Positions 12,701-25,400 of a stretch of DNA of 64,000 bases are shown here, piece by piece (within the stretch, counting starts at the first letter, position 1; every line of letters starts with the position of its first letter). The stretch spans positions 15,850,417 to 15,914,416 of the forward strand of contig NC_134415.1 in NCBI RefSeq assembly GCF_030867145.1. Direction: 5' to 3'. The notes under the pieces are model-generated. The model had not been told where the DNA came from. It did no database searches and saw only the letters and a program-made list of their open reading frames with translations. The stretch comes from Opisthocomus hoazin (lineage: Eukaryota; Chordata; Aves; Opisthocomiformes; Opisthocomidae). The position numbers and the translations under genes were made by a program.

Positions 12701-15700
12701 AAGGGATAGATGGTTTTGCATTTCAAGACAAGAGCTGGAGTCAGACCGAGCTTCAGTTGATTGCTAGATCCCACACTCCTGTAAAACTCAGTGACGTCTC
12801 CCATAGAAATTGCTTCTCCCACCTGTACGTTGAATAACAGTGTTCTTCTGGCAGTAATAGCTCTTTTCATTGGTTGCTTAAAGAGCATGTCTGATTACTA
12901 ATATAGACACATCCAAAAATATACTTGCTCCCTAATTCAGGAGTTTTTGTTACAGCAAATGCACTAAAACAAAACAGTATCAGGATGACTTTGTCAATGA
13001 TGGAACTCCACAGGTTTTACTGGCATTACAGCTGGAATGATAGTTAACTAATGACATCAGAAAATGTGTGCATTTGGATCAGATCATTATTATAGGCAAA
13101 GCTGATATAAAATAATAGCTCTTTAATTGTATGTCACCTCAAGGTGATGAAATAAGTATCTTCTGGTAATAATTAGTAACTAGTGGGAACTACAGAGTAC
13201 TTGTAAATTCGGAAATGCATATATCTCTGTTAGATAGAAAGCCTATAAATCTTACAAACCCTGTTATGGGAGTCACAAAATTACTGATAAAAAATGAACA
13301 TGTTTACTAGAAAAGAAACCATGTTTAGACTTCAGTTTCATAAATCCCGGTCACGACATTACTCATTCTCTCCTAGGAAGAAAGATCCTCAGTGCAGCAC
13401 GCAGAGGTCTGATTGACCAGGTCACTGGATTTGGATCAGATTTATGAGGAGGTTTGCATCCCTTCAGTAGTGGAGGAGGTGGCTTGGAGGACGGTGGGAG
13501 CATGTCCAGTAGATCTGTGTCAATGTCGAGTTCAGCTCCTTTGTCTCTCAGATGTGTGTCCAAGAAATATGCTCACAGCACAGGCAACTAGCGGTACAGC
13601 ACTTGGCATCTTCACAAGCAAGGTAGCTTTAAACAATCTTTGCACCTTTTAGTGACACCACAGAGGCTGGAGAAGTGTTTGATTTAGTTCAGACAGCACT
13701 GTCTGTAATTTCCTAAGTATTGCATGGCTTCTAACCCACTTTGAATTTCTTCCTTCTGACCTCAGAGTGCTTCTTGTGCTTGGAAAGAGGTCCTAGAGGA
13801 AAAACTTTGTGGTCACCTCTCTATATTGCTCAGGCAGTCCTTCCCTAAACAATCACAGAAATTTTAGTCTGCTTACACCATCTGGCACTTTTGTTTGTTC
13901 TAAACCTTGCATTAGAAAACCTTCTCTCCTAAACATAAGATATTGACCATATTCAAAGACCTCTAGTATTTTGACTAGATGGCATATGCCAGTGGTCCTT
14001 ATGGCTCAGTCTCAGAGGATATGATGGAAAATGATCAACTTTTTATGCAGTATTTCCAGGATTGTTTAATGAAGCCTATGGAGAAGATCTTCTTTGGTCT
14101 TAATTTTTTTTTGCATATCTGTAATAGTCTTGATAAAATCCTATCAGTTTTCTGTCTTCTTACATTTTATGGCTTTTCCACAAGTACTTCCTCAAGTGGA
14201 AGAAAAATATTTCCTGGGGAGGAATTTTCAGGTTTGTTAGAACTGTGTGGAAATATACAAGGATGTTCCACTTGGCCACATAGAAAACTCCTAGAAGTTT
14301 AAATTTACTTGTGGCCTAAAATAATCTGAAAAAAACCCCTCAACCTTACCCAAAAAGATGACTTACTAGTAGCAACGCATCCTGTCTTCCCAAATGCTTC
14401 TACAGCCCAACAGCTCCAGCTCTTTTCTCTCCCTCTCAGCTGGCCTATAATTCTCTGTACTATAAAAGAGGGCTTTGCTGTCATTTTCCTGTGGTTTTTC
14501 TCTTTTTCAGGCACCTCCTTCAGCTTTCAGCACTGCATTGCAAGCTCCAGATCAGACCCTGCTTTCACATATAGCACAGTGAGGGGATTATGACCCCCCT
14601 CACCCTTTTCCGTTCACTACAGTTTTATGAGCAGCGCTTTGTTTCAGTGGAAAAGCGTCCTGGGCCCTGCGCACTTCCAGTCTGCACCGCACTAGGTCAT
14701 TTCTACGAGGGGAGATAGCACTGTGACCTGGTAGAATTTTACAGACATTGTATCAGGGTTACTAAGAATGCAAAGGGCAAAAAGCAAGGAAAAGTTGGAC
14801 CCTGTCATAATGAATTCTCTTACTTATATAGCATGTGAGCACACCTAAGTTTCAGATTCAAGAAATATATGACACTTTTTCACAGAAGATGAGAATCCAC
14901 CTTAGGCACGAAATGTCCTTTCTCTTCTTCTGTTCTGTAGAATAAGCCCCTTGCAAATGCAAATGGGATGGCAGTAAATAAGATAATTCAGCAAAATCTA
15001 ATTCATAAAAATGAAAATATATACTCTCTTCCCTCTGGCAATATATTCCAATGTTTAAATCAAGGTTCATGTTTCTCTTCAACAGTCTTTAAACCTGCCT
15101 CAATGGAAAAGTTATTCCAAAGTTTGAAAATGTCCTCTATCATATTATATATGAACTCAAAATATTTTTCTGGGACCATATATTATTTCTAAGCTTGTTT
15201 CCCCAGGAGTCCCATTATGAAATGAACTTTAATGCTACAGTTGGAAGGTGAATTTAGTACCAGTTATATAAAATAGAAAGTTCCAGTCCTGCAAACACAT
15301 CTGTGTCTAACTTTAAGCCGATGAATATTTCTACTAACTCAGTGGAAGTATTCCCACTAAAGTTAAGTACATCTATTAAGTGTTTGGAGGCCTGGATCTG
15401 AAAGTACCACAATAATAACCAGAAGTAAATATTTGTACAGCCTTTCTTTTCTCTAAATGTTTAATTCTCTGTACATCTTTAGGATTCCTAGCTAATAAGT
15501 CTGTTTTGCAATATTAAAAGTTTTGGAGCAAACCCAGAAGCTAGAACTCTCAGACCTTGCCAATTTTGATTTACATGGGCAGCAACAATTCCTGGGTACC
15601 CAGGTTCTGGTTTGTATCCCTGAAATTTAAGATTAGTATGTTGTGTTTGACTTAATTCAAACAAAAAGAAATTAGTAACTTCAGTTACAGTATTATGAAA

Positions 15701-18193
15701 TGCAAATGTGTTGGTTTTGGTTTTGATTGAAACCAGAAACAGGACAAATAACTGCTTATTTGGAAATTCTTAAAGGTAGGTCAAATTTAGAAAAAAATAA
15801 GTTTGATTTGGACAGCATGATGTTTCCAACTTGTCTAGGCTAGAAAACCAGACCTTGACTGAAAACATTTAAATTCTTCTTTAGACAGAAATTTGCAGTT
15901 AAAGAAGTGTAAACACAATTTGACACCTTTTTAAGTGTGTTTCTGAGCACAAGCCCACATTTCAGTTGTAACTGCCACACTTTGTTTTAAACATGGATAA
16001 TTTTTCTTATCAGAGCCAAAAAGAGAAAAGAGGAAGGAAAATGAGTCTTCCTTAACTATACATTTCACAGGCACACAAACATACTAGCAATTCTGCTTCA
16101 TAAGATTCATTTTAAGTCAGAACTCTTGCATGTTACATGTTCAATAGGTTTAGAAATACGTATTCTTTCATTATATATTCCATATTTCCTTGTATTCTGC
16201 CTGTGCACGTGTGGTGGCCATAGCCCATCAGCTTTAGAGTTTCAGAGACCACCAGAAGTTCACAGCAGCTGTGTGGAAAGCATCTACAGCCCAGCTTTTG
16301 AGGAACTAAAACAGCCACTTTACAACCAAATACAGTATAAGAGAATTGAAAGCAAGTACAAGCTTGCCACTGTGTTCCCAGCTGCATTCACGGGTAGATC
16401 AGTACAGGCTTCTGTAGAAAGTGTTTTGCAAATACTGAAGTAAACCATAATTCAAAAGGGGCAAATAGAGGGTCCACAGATCTGTAGAAATGTCCTTTCG
16501 CATGCCACAGAGAGGTGTGTGAGTGAGATCAGTTGTTAACACAAGAATAGTGAGAGAAGTACGTCGTTTTGTACATTTTGGGGCGGGGGAAGCACGGCTG
16601 TGCCAAAGGACCCAACTTCTTTGGGAATAAAAGCATTCCTGATGACAGCAGGATGCCTTCATATACCTGTGGAGCCAAGTGTAACTGTCAGTGAGTGGAA
16701 GTTAGCTGTGTACATCTGAGCAGGAGGCACTGATCGTCAGCAGGGACCAGAGAGGTCATTATAATAGGAATTCCACCTCAGTTTAATTTGCTGCATGTAA
16801 CTGATGGGCAAATACTAGGAAGTGGAAGTGGGGAATTTTAGTGCAAAACTTACCCGTTAAAAATTTGAATGGACTTTGCAGTGTAAACCTGTGAACATTT
16901 GCAATATATCATTTGTTGTCTTTATTTTTAAGTAAACTTGCACTTCAGATCGACATGTAATCTCTTCAAAAGATCTCAGAAATGAATAATAATGATGATA
17001 TTTTAAAGGACATTAGGAAAGTTAAACAAAACATAACCACAGAGGAAATACTGCGTGACTCCTATTATGTGAATTCCACCATCAATTAAATCAAACTCAA
17101 CTGTCAAATTCAGTGCCTGCATTAAAGAGAAAAGAAAGTATCTGTTTGGATAAATCTAGATATTACTGCATTCTTAAAAAAAGTTAAAAAACAAATAATA
17201 CCATATCCCACAGTTGCCACGATCTTGTGACAAAAAACCTGCATCTTGAAAGCTACTCCAGAAATAGAATGAATTGCCATAAAATGCTTCTACTCAGTGA
17301 AGAATTCCAAGCCTCTTGAAGCACACAAATGCCAGTTAATTCCAGATACCCCTGACTCTTGTGGCACATCCCTTCCCATGGCACGCCAGTGCTCCTCCTT
17401 GCCAGCTTTCTGCACACAAGTTGACATTGGGTCTGATGGAGGCATTGTTTTAGATGATCTTTATCCTTTCATCAGGCTTCTAGAAAGATTCTTATGTTTC
17501 TATTCCCATACCCAGGGTTGCAGTAGTAGACGAAAAGACAAGAAAAACCAGCATACAAGTCAGGAGAAGATAGGGTCGACAGATAGGGTTCTTCTTCAGT
17601 TCTCATATTTTTAATGCGGAGTTGTATCATACCCTGAGACTGGTTTCCTTTCCAAAAAGCAGAAATAGAGGGCAAACACTCGGAAACCTTGCGTGACAAA
17701 GACTTACAAAAAAACTTGTCAAACCAACAGTCTCTGGGAAGTAGCCAGGGAAATATCAGTTCTGCTAGTTTTATTTCTTGTAACTGAACCCAATCTGTAA
17801 AAGGTTTGCACTAGTAACAAAATTTAATCTGCTAGCGTAAAATCCTTGGAGTAAAAAAGCTATCTTTTATCCATCTGTCAAATTAATCTTTGCCAAGAAA
17901 GTATACATAGCTCAAAAGTTGAACAAGATATTTTTGTTCCTAGCTACCCACAAAAGAACATTCTTCAATATTGTTTTGGAAATACTGCAGCACAATTAAG
18001 ATAAAGCATAAATCATAGAAAGAGTATTTCCTGTAGCCTTTGAAATGTTCTAAAGCAGCTGAAGTGAAAGCAAAGGCCTTTACTGTTGCTTAAGGCCAAG
18101 TGAATATTCCCGTCCAAGGAACCAATTTCTGATTAAGATCTCACCAAAAAAAAAAGTACTCTTGTGTTTCGAAGACAAAAAGATATTACAACC
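9771..18193. other. Non-coding, no gene seen
   Basis: Mostly unique AT-rich sequence with pyrimidine-rich patches (11.3-11.9 kb) and the palindromic repeat at 15.3 kb. The frames of about 105 codons at 13,979, 16,126 and 17,297 have no recognisable similarity. Confidence 0.55.
15270..15410. repeat. Palindromic amniote repeat, old
   Basis: The left arm CAGTCCTGCAAACACATCTG with following TAACTTTAA is an imperfect reverse complement of the right arm AAAGTTAAGTACATC with AAGTGTTTGGAGGCCTG. The centre has AACTCAGTGGAAGTATTCCC. This pattern matches, from memory, an abundant palindromic interspersed repeat of reptiles and birds. The imperfect palindrome is visible directly; the family name is not asserted. 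Confidence 0.55.
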
Positions 18194-19118
18194 ACAGAAT
18201 CACAGAATCACAGAATGGTAGGGTTTGGAAGGGACCTCTGTGGGTCATCTAGTCCAACCCCCCTGCCGAAGCAGGGTCACCTACAGTAGGCTGCACAGGA
18301 TCTTGTCCAGGCGGGTCTTGAATATCTCCAGAGAAGGAGACTCCACAACCTCCCTGGGCAGCCTGTTCCAGTGCTCCGTCACCCTCAGAGGGAAGAAGTT
18401 CTTCCTCATGTTCAGACGGAACTTCCTGTGCCTCAGTTTGTGCCCGTTGCCTCTTGTCCTGTCGCTGGGCACCACTGAAAAGAGCTTGGCCCCATCCTCC
18501 TGACACCCACCCTTCAGATATTTGTAAGCATTTATAAGGTCCCCTCGCAGCCTTCTCTTCTTCAGGCTGAACAAGCCCAGCTCCCTCAGCCTCTCCTCAT
18601 AGGAGAGATGTTCTAGTCCCCTTATCATCCTCGTAGCCTTCCGCTGGACTCTCTCCAGTAGCTCTTCATCTTTCTTGAACTGGGGAGCCCAGAACTGGAC
18701 ACAGTACTCCAGATGAGGCCTCACCAGGGCAGTGTAGAGGGGAAGGAGAACCTCCCTCGACTGCTGGCCACACTCCTCCTAATGCACCTCAGAATGCCAT
18801 TGGCCTTCTTGGCAACCAGGGCACACTGCTGGCTCATGGTTAACCTGTCGTCCACCAGGACACCCAGGTCCCTCTCCGCAGAGCTGCTCTCCAGCAGGTC
18901 AGCCCCAAGCCTGTACTGATGCATGAGGTTGTTCCTCCCCAGGTGCAGGACCCTGCATTTGCCTTTGTTGAACCTCATCAGGTTCCTCTCTGCCCAACTT
19001 TCCAGCCCATCCAGGTCACGCTGAATGGCAGCACAGCCTTCTGGTGTATCGACCACACCTCCCAGTTTGGTGTCATCAGCAAACTTGCTGATGGTACATT
19101 CCAACTCTTCATCCAGGT
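18194..19118 (-). repeat. Young CR1 LINE copy, inverted, 5'-truncated
   Basis: Sequence complementary to CR1, with its 3' end at 18,194 in CACAGAATCACAGAATCAC (the reverse of the ATTCTGTG array) and its 5' truncation near 19,118. The minus strand encodes the reverse transcriptase end, with [11 protein letters not shown] (FADD), [31 protein letters not shown] and [19 protein letters not shown]. One base is missing near 18,752 relative to the copy at 20 kb. This splits the frame into two overlapping pieces (18,281-18,724 and 18,721-19,161), so the copy is dead. Confidence 0.97.
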
Positions 19119-19892
19119 GCTTGCATATATACTGTTTAAAATAAAAGAGAATCCAGAACATAATAATAACTGCAAACAGAATTTCATGACCCCCTGGGAA
19201 AGTAACAGTTTTGGGCCATGCTCAGATCCCAGTTGTCAAAGTGATTTTAAAGTGGAAAAGAAATTTTGAGGCAAAGGAAGGAGAGTTATAAGAGAACAGC
19301 GAGGAGGGTACAAAGAGTTTTATTAATTAAGGACCTCAAAAAGAAGATCTTTCATTTGAACTCCACTATGAGAAAAATGTGGGAAATGAAGTAAGCTTCC
19401 ATTTTCTCCCCTCTCCACCCAGTCAGGTTGTCTGAAGGAGCTCTTGAAGCCAGATGAAATTGTTCAAAAGTCCTTTTGTGGAGGACCTTGATCTCCCTGA
19501 CGTCTATCAGAGTGCACACTGGCTCAGCTTATTAACACAGAAGCAAAACCATGTTTGCACTAAAGTCACTAGTCAAATTCCCATTTAATTCCCTGACATT
19601 ATCAAAGGTACTTCAGGAGTTTATCTCAAGATATTTGGTGGACACACAAGGTTTCCATTCAGACTTTGGAAATTCTTGCTTCTTGTCTCAGTATTTGTTC
19701 TCAGAACTGGCTTAGTAGATGTGTGTAATGAATACTTATATATTAGATGTGATAATGAAGACTTATAAAACGGCACTGGAGCTCCACGTACCTACTGCTG
19801 GTATTCTCATTTCTGGTCTTTGCATATGTGCAAGTCTGAATCTTCCTGTTTGAGGTAAGCAGATACTACTATGTGAGTAAATAGCTGCACTG

Positions 19893-19928
19893 GATCCACA
19901 GAAAGCATGAGATCCACAGAAAGCATGA
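19893..19928 (+). repeat. 18-bp perfect tandem duplication at a CR1 5' junction
   Basis: GATCCACAGAAAGCATGA occurs twice, back to back and without mismatch, a few bases before the truncated 5' end of the CR1 copy at 19.94 kb. A partial third copy of the AAGCATGA part follows. Such short duplications can arise during 5' attachment in target-primed reverse transcription. Confidence 0.95.
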
Positions 19929-19934
19929 ATCAAG

Positions 19935-20966
19935 CATGATTGTCATCAGCGGCGCTGAGTCTAGTTGGAGGCTGGTGACAAGTGGTGTCCCTCAGGGGTC
20001 AGTACTGGGCCCAGTCTTGTTTAACTTCTTCATCAACGACCTGGATGAAGAGTTAGAATGTACCTTCAGCAAGTTTGCTGACGACACCAAACTGGGAGGT
20101 GTGGTAGATACACCAGAAGGCTGTGCTGCCATTCAGCGTGACCTGGATAGGCTGAAAAGCTGGGCAGAGAGGAACCTGATGAGGTTCAACAAGGGCAAGT
20201 GCAGGGTCCTGCACCTGGGGAGGAACAACCTCATGCACCAGTACAGGCTTGGGGCTGACCTGCTGGAGAGCAGCTCTGCGGAGAGGGACCTGGGTGTCCT
20301 GGTGGACGACAGGTTGACCATGAGCCAGCAGTGTGCCCTGGCTTCCAAGAAAGCCAATGGGATCCTGGGGTGCATCAAGAAGAGTGTGGCCAGCAGGACG
20401 ACGGAGGTTCTCCTTCCCCTCTACACTGCCCTGGTGAGGCCTCATCTGGAGTACTGTGTCCAGTTCTGGGCTCCCCAGTTCAAGAAAGATGAAGAGCTAC
20501 TGGAGAGAGTCCAGCGGAGGGCTACAAGGATGATGAGGGGACTGGAGCATCTCCCCTACGAGGAGAGGTTGAGGGAACTGGGCTTGTTCAGCCTGAAGAA
20601 GAGAAGGCTGCAAGGGGACCTTATAAATGCCTACAAATATCTGAAGGGTGGGTGTCAGGAGGATGGGGCCAAGCTCTTTTCAGTGGTGCCCAGCGACAGG
20701 ACAAGGGGCAACGGGCACAAACTGAAGCACAGGAAGTTCCGTCTGAACATGAGGAAGAACTTCTTCCCTCTGAGGGTGACGGAGCACTGGAACAGGCTGC
20801 CCGGGGAGGTTGTGGAGTCTCCTTCTCTGGAGATATTCAAGACCCGCCTGGACAAGATCCTGTGCAGCCTACTGTAGGTGACCCTGCTTCGGCAGGGGGG
20901 TTGGACTAGATGACCCACAGAGGTCCCTTCCAACCCCTACTATTCTGTGATTCTGTGATTCTGTGA
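19935..20966 (+). repeat. Young CR1 LINE copy, sense, 5'-truncated, frame still open
   Basis: A 5'-truncated CR1 beginning near 19,935 and ending in three ATTCTGTG units at about 20,942-20,966. A single frame of 313 codons (19,936-20,877) survives. It covers the last part of the reverse transcriptase with [28 protein letters not shown] (catalytic FADD) and the CR1 C-terminal domain. The endonuclease, ORF1 and first half of the RT are absent, so it cannot mobilise itself. The ATG at 19,936 lies at the truncation junction and is probably accidental. Confidence 0.97.
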
Positions 20967-21937
20967 AAGGGCAGACATACTTTTTCAAAATGTAGAAGGT
21001 GCCTCCACATCATTACCTTATTTTTTTATCTGAGACAGTTATGGAGACAAAAGCAAAATAAACACCTGTGGATAAGAGGAGTTATTTCTGAAATTAAATG
21101 TAGTTTTCTATCTATGCAAGCTGATTACCAGCGGACAGATCTTCATTTGTTAGAAATGGAGGAAAGTGAGAAAATGAGGATAGACACAGTGTCTCCTCTA
21201 CTGAATATTATGTAATAGTCATTTGTCTTAAACAAGAAATCAAGTGATCAAAGTTCCAATCTTAAAAGTCATCAGTATAGGAACAGTGTTAATGACACAA
21301 GGATTTTTCAAACAGATTTCCAGACATGGTCAGTTGAGTAAATACAAATGCTCTAATTTAAGTGCTCCAGTGCTGGAGCACTTGGAAGCTGGACAGCTGA
21401 AACATCATTTATAAAAATATTCATAGCTAGATTCCAGACATATTGAAATGCAATCTGTTCTGTACTTATACTTGTGTCCAAACATTGCTAACAGTGATTT
21501 TTCAAAGATGTATGAACTGTGTAAGATTAAGTTCATTCAAATGGAAATGGGTCACAACCCCATAATGAAATTATCATGTTAGAGCACTTCTCTTTCAACA
21601 TCTTATAGTGAACTACATTTTATGCAAAAGGGCACATGTTTTTCCCTAATTACTGAAGACGGTAAGCAGTAGATGAGGAAAGGTACACCTTATGCAGGCA
21701 ATGCAAATATCAATAATCTTGTAAAAATCCCCATTAATGTATTTTAAAGGAAACAAAATTTTCTACTTGGAAGAAGGAGAGAAAACAGGAAACAATGACT
21801 TAAAGTGTAGACCATATAGTAAGGTTAGATGGACTAATATGATAAAGAAGAAAGTTCCCAGAAGCTCTTATTAACATCATTTTCAGAAAGGTTGTACAGA
21901 TTTCTTTGAGTCAACAATGCTTATTCAGTTTGGGCTT

Positions 21938-22000
21938 GATATAATCCATTGACTACGATGGACTGACTCCTGCTTAACACAGCTGTGACACTAAAATCCA
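21938..22000. repeat. Fragment of a palindromic amniote repeat
   Basis: GGGCTTGATATAATCCATTG followed by ACTACGATGGACTGACTCCT resembles the inner part of the palindromic element family noted at 15.3 kb (CCATTGA...TCAATGGACTGACTCC type). It is small and was identified by eye. Confidence 0.35.
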
Positions 22001-22295
22001 TCTCTCTATACTTGCAGTTATGCATCTGAGTATTGATAACATTAAAAAGTGAAGAAGAAAAACAGGAAACTACTTTTTGATTAGTTTGACAAATGATAAC
22101 AGAGTTCTAAACTCTTAAAAAACCCTACATATATTCCTTTGAAGAGTAGGTAATATTTTTGTTCAGATGATATAACTGTCATGACATCTAGTGTCAGGAG
22201 ATTTTGAAACGTAACCAAACCTGAATACATCTGAAATGAGTATCATGTCAGTTATGTCTTCTGAAGAAAAACATGCCAGTGAGAGCCCTCACTGG

Positions 22296-22337
22296 TTTAT
22301 TCTGCAAAATACCAAATTTATTCTGCAAAATGTCAAA
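22296..22337 (+). repeat. 21-bp imperfect tandem duplication
   Basis: TTTATTCTGCAAAATACCAAA is followed directly by TTTATTCTGCAAAATGTCAAA, two mismatches in 21. Confidence 0.95.
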
Positions 22338-22450
22338 CATAGTCAGCCCAATTCAGCAAAATCTTATGAGATGGACTTAAATACACTATTAGGGTCACTG
22401 AAATCAACAGGATTAGTCTAATAAGGGGCAGCATGCTCAGCACCTTGCAG
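22330..22450. repeat. Fragment of a palindromic amniote repeat
   Basis: CCCAATTCAGCAAAATCTTA, later CACTGAAATCAACAGGATTA and GCATGCTCAGCACCTTGCAG, recall the same palindromic family as at 15.3 kb. An imperfect 21-bp tandem duplication abuts it at 22,296-22,337. Confidence 0.35.
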
Positions 22451-25400
22451 TTTGATATCCCCAATGAGAAACAGAAATGCAAAAGTCAGTGTTCATTTTC
22501 TAATCCCCCCACTCTCCTTCATCTTCTTGCGTATCTGAGACAAAGATGGCTATCAGTGTGAGTGACATTCATGAGCAACCCATCTTTTCTTTATCACTGT
22601 TTCCAACTGCAGGAAAACTGAGAAATTAAATTTGCTGCCCTAGAAATTCTCTTCAGTCACAGCCACTTTGCAATACAACCCCATTTTTCTGAATGTTATC
22701 TATTAAAGTATCCAGTGCCAGTGGATACCTTTACATTTTCATGTGCTTTCCAGCATAAGAATTCTGGGGAAGGTGTATGGTCTGCGAATGGAAAATAGCC
22801 TACTTGTTGCATGCACTATAACTCAGCTTACATATGTTCTTTGTCTCAACTTGAAGTTGAGCACAAATTTAAAAAAGACGACAGAATAAATAAATTGATG
22901 ACTAGGTGAAAGATGTATTTATTGTGAATGAGAAACTGTCTGTTTTCAGACAGTCCTCAGTCACTTTTTAAAAAAAACTTTTTAAGCCTAAATGCATCTT
23001 CTCTAGCTACAGACTGGAAGGGAATTGCTTCCTCGCTGAAGATCTGCTCTGCATGCGAAGTCAAACAGGGAAAGAAACCTGCATGGAAGTGTGATTTTTA
23101 GCACCTACAGTACAGCAGTAAAGCATTGTCATAGTCTTCAACCTCAAGACCCAGAAGCCTCTTTTCTCTTACTGTTCTCTAGGCTCTGCACAGCTTGGTT
23201 TCTTGCCTCTTCTTGCTCCCTGGACACATGCACAGGGAACTGATGAAAAGGGATGAGCCTTTGCAGCCAGTCCTTTGAACCTATCCCAGAGCTGAGTCGT
23301 TAGGCTTAAAATATCAAGAGTTTTTTTTCATCTGTGGAGGAAAGGGCTGAATTTATCCTAAAAGCCTCCTTATAAACACTGTTCTGTAGATTATTTTTCT
23401 ATTTATTAGGAAAGAAGCATTACAAGAGATGATCCCACCAGCAATGAAATTGTAATTTCTTACAAATCTTTATCATAGAATGGCATTTTCATAACAAGTT
23501 ATTTCAACACTAGCCATTTGAAAAGAGTTGCTTTTGTATTTCTCTGGGGCACAGCTGTGTCACATCAGAAATGCTATTTTGTGAGAGGTTTCAGTTGCTC
23601 TGGCAACAGCCTTTGACAAGTTCTGTCTGTGATGCTGCAGAACAGAGAAACTGCTTGGAGGAGAGGTCCATGCCCTTCTCACTGATGCTCTGACTTTGCT
23701 ACACAAATAGTACCATGTTTCTGAGAGCCACTCGTAAATATATACCAAAGAGTACATTCCCTGGCTGTCACAGGGTATTACAGGGTGAAGTAAATATGCT
23801 GGCCAAGAGTTAACTGGTTCTGATTCCATCATATACAATACATGAAGAAACAGAGCTATGTTGTTATGCATACTCTTGCCTGAAAATTTCGCTTTCAAAA
23901 CGGTGGCAATGCAGCTGTCAGGCCCACCATGTGTCTTTGTAAGAACACCATCAGAGAGCACAAAGAACGTCAATAATAACAAGATTTTGAAGAGGTAATT
24001 TCACACATGTCTATCCTTTTTAATTTTTGCTATCAAAAAAGAGGAGATTTCTTGCTGTTTTCTTTTCTTTTTTTCATGGAAGATGATAATTATGTGTCTG
24101 TCCAATCTCATTTATTTGCTATTTGGGTCAGACAGATATTCCTTTCTACCAATTAATCTTAACTTTGGACGGTGTCTCTGTAAAGCCGCTTCTTCTGTCA
24201 TGATCATGCCACAGTAGATCCCTCCAGATCACCTCTTTTTCTTTGGATTTTGGGTTGTCAGAAATTGTTTATTTATGTACCTTCTTGCTACTGAATTCCA
24301 GGGAGCTTTTGGAAGGAGGCCCTTGACTTAACCCCTTCACTTGCTGAGTGGTGTATGGGTGCAGCTCCCAGGCTTCTAAAAGCACTGCCCAAAGATTAGC
24401 TGTGACAATCCTTAAAGCTTTTTTCTTGTAGAATGGTGAGATTGTGCCAGATTATACAAAAGCTAGTTTTGGCTAGGTGACCTTACAAACCAGAGATTTC
24501 TCCTCACAGTCTTTAATTGTACTTCATTTGCTGACAGACTCCAGAAGCAGACGTCTTAAGAAAATTCAAGCTCTCTGGGCTTATAAGGTATACACAAGAT
24601 TCTGGTGTCACCTAGTAAAGTCAGTGACAAGATTAAGGAACATGAGGTCAGCAGCATGCTCTTGTCTGACAGCACTAAGCTGCAAAATTACTTCTTGGCT
24701 GAATGGCAAATTTGGGATCAGGAAAAAATCAGATCATTTAGTAAGGAATCTATGGGCGTCTGATATCTGTCAAGGTCACTCACACTGTCCACAGCTTTAT
24801 GACAGAAAGTTAGATGTAGATATAAGTAGCTACCATTTATCATTCTGTTTGGTGATGTTGCATAGAATGAAAATATGATATACGCAAGAGCAATGAGCAA
24901 AAAACTTCTTGCCATTTTAAAAGTCTGCTCCCTACAAGGCTGTAGCTCCTGTCCCATATAACTGCACAGAAGAGTTTATTTGGGATGGGAACCAGTGTGA
25001 GCCCACACCAGATGTTACAATAATCCAGATCCTGCTTCCTAAGTAATGTGATGAAAGGAGATTTTTCTGTGTTTTTCTAAGATGACTTTTTTCCTAACTT
25101 GCAGTAATATTCTCAAGCTATTTTTGCTTCTGTCTTTTGGTGAAGTTTTCTCTTCTACTTTTAAACTAAATTTCGACCATATAGTGCTTTATGTTTCACA
25201 ATAAAAATTCATGTTTCAAACATTCTTATAAAATGCGAGGCAGATCCCGCAAAACTGAGACAGAGTTCAAAATAAAATTACAATACAAAAGTATTAATGT
25301 ATTTCTGGTTCTCCTCAAATGTTTCTTGCTGTCAGCATTTAAAATTTGCATTTTAAATTTTTTCCCTCAAAACTGTAATGCTTAAAATTTTCTGTCTTTT

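Noticed and set aside
13363..13563. Minus-strand frame with an acidic and proline-rich stretch (DIDTDLLDMLPPSSKPPPPL)
   Set aside because: It looks protein-like, but the composition is low-complexity, there is no clear acceptor, and I could not relate it to any gene. A translated database search would decide.
20053..20445. 130-codon minus-strand frame and other long frames within the CR1 pair
   Set aside because: These are antisense shadows of the CR1 reverse transcriptase frame.
23560..23982. 140-codon minus-strand frame with a hydrophobic start resembling a signal peptide
   Set aside because: No recognised family and no splice or polyadenylation context. A few frames of this length are expected by chance in 64 kb of two-strand AT-rich DNA.
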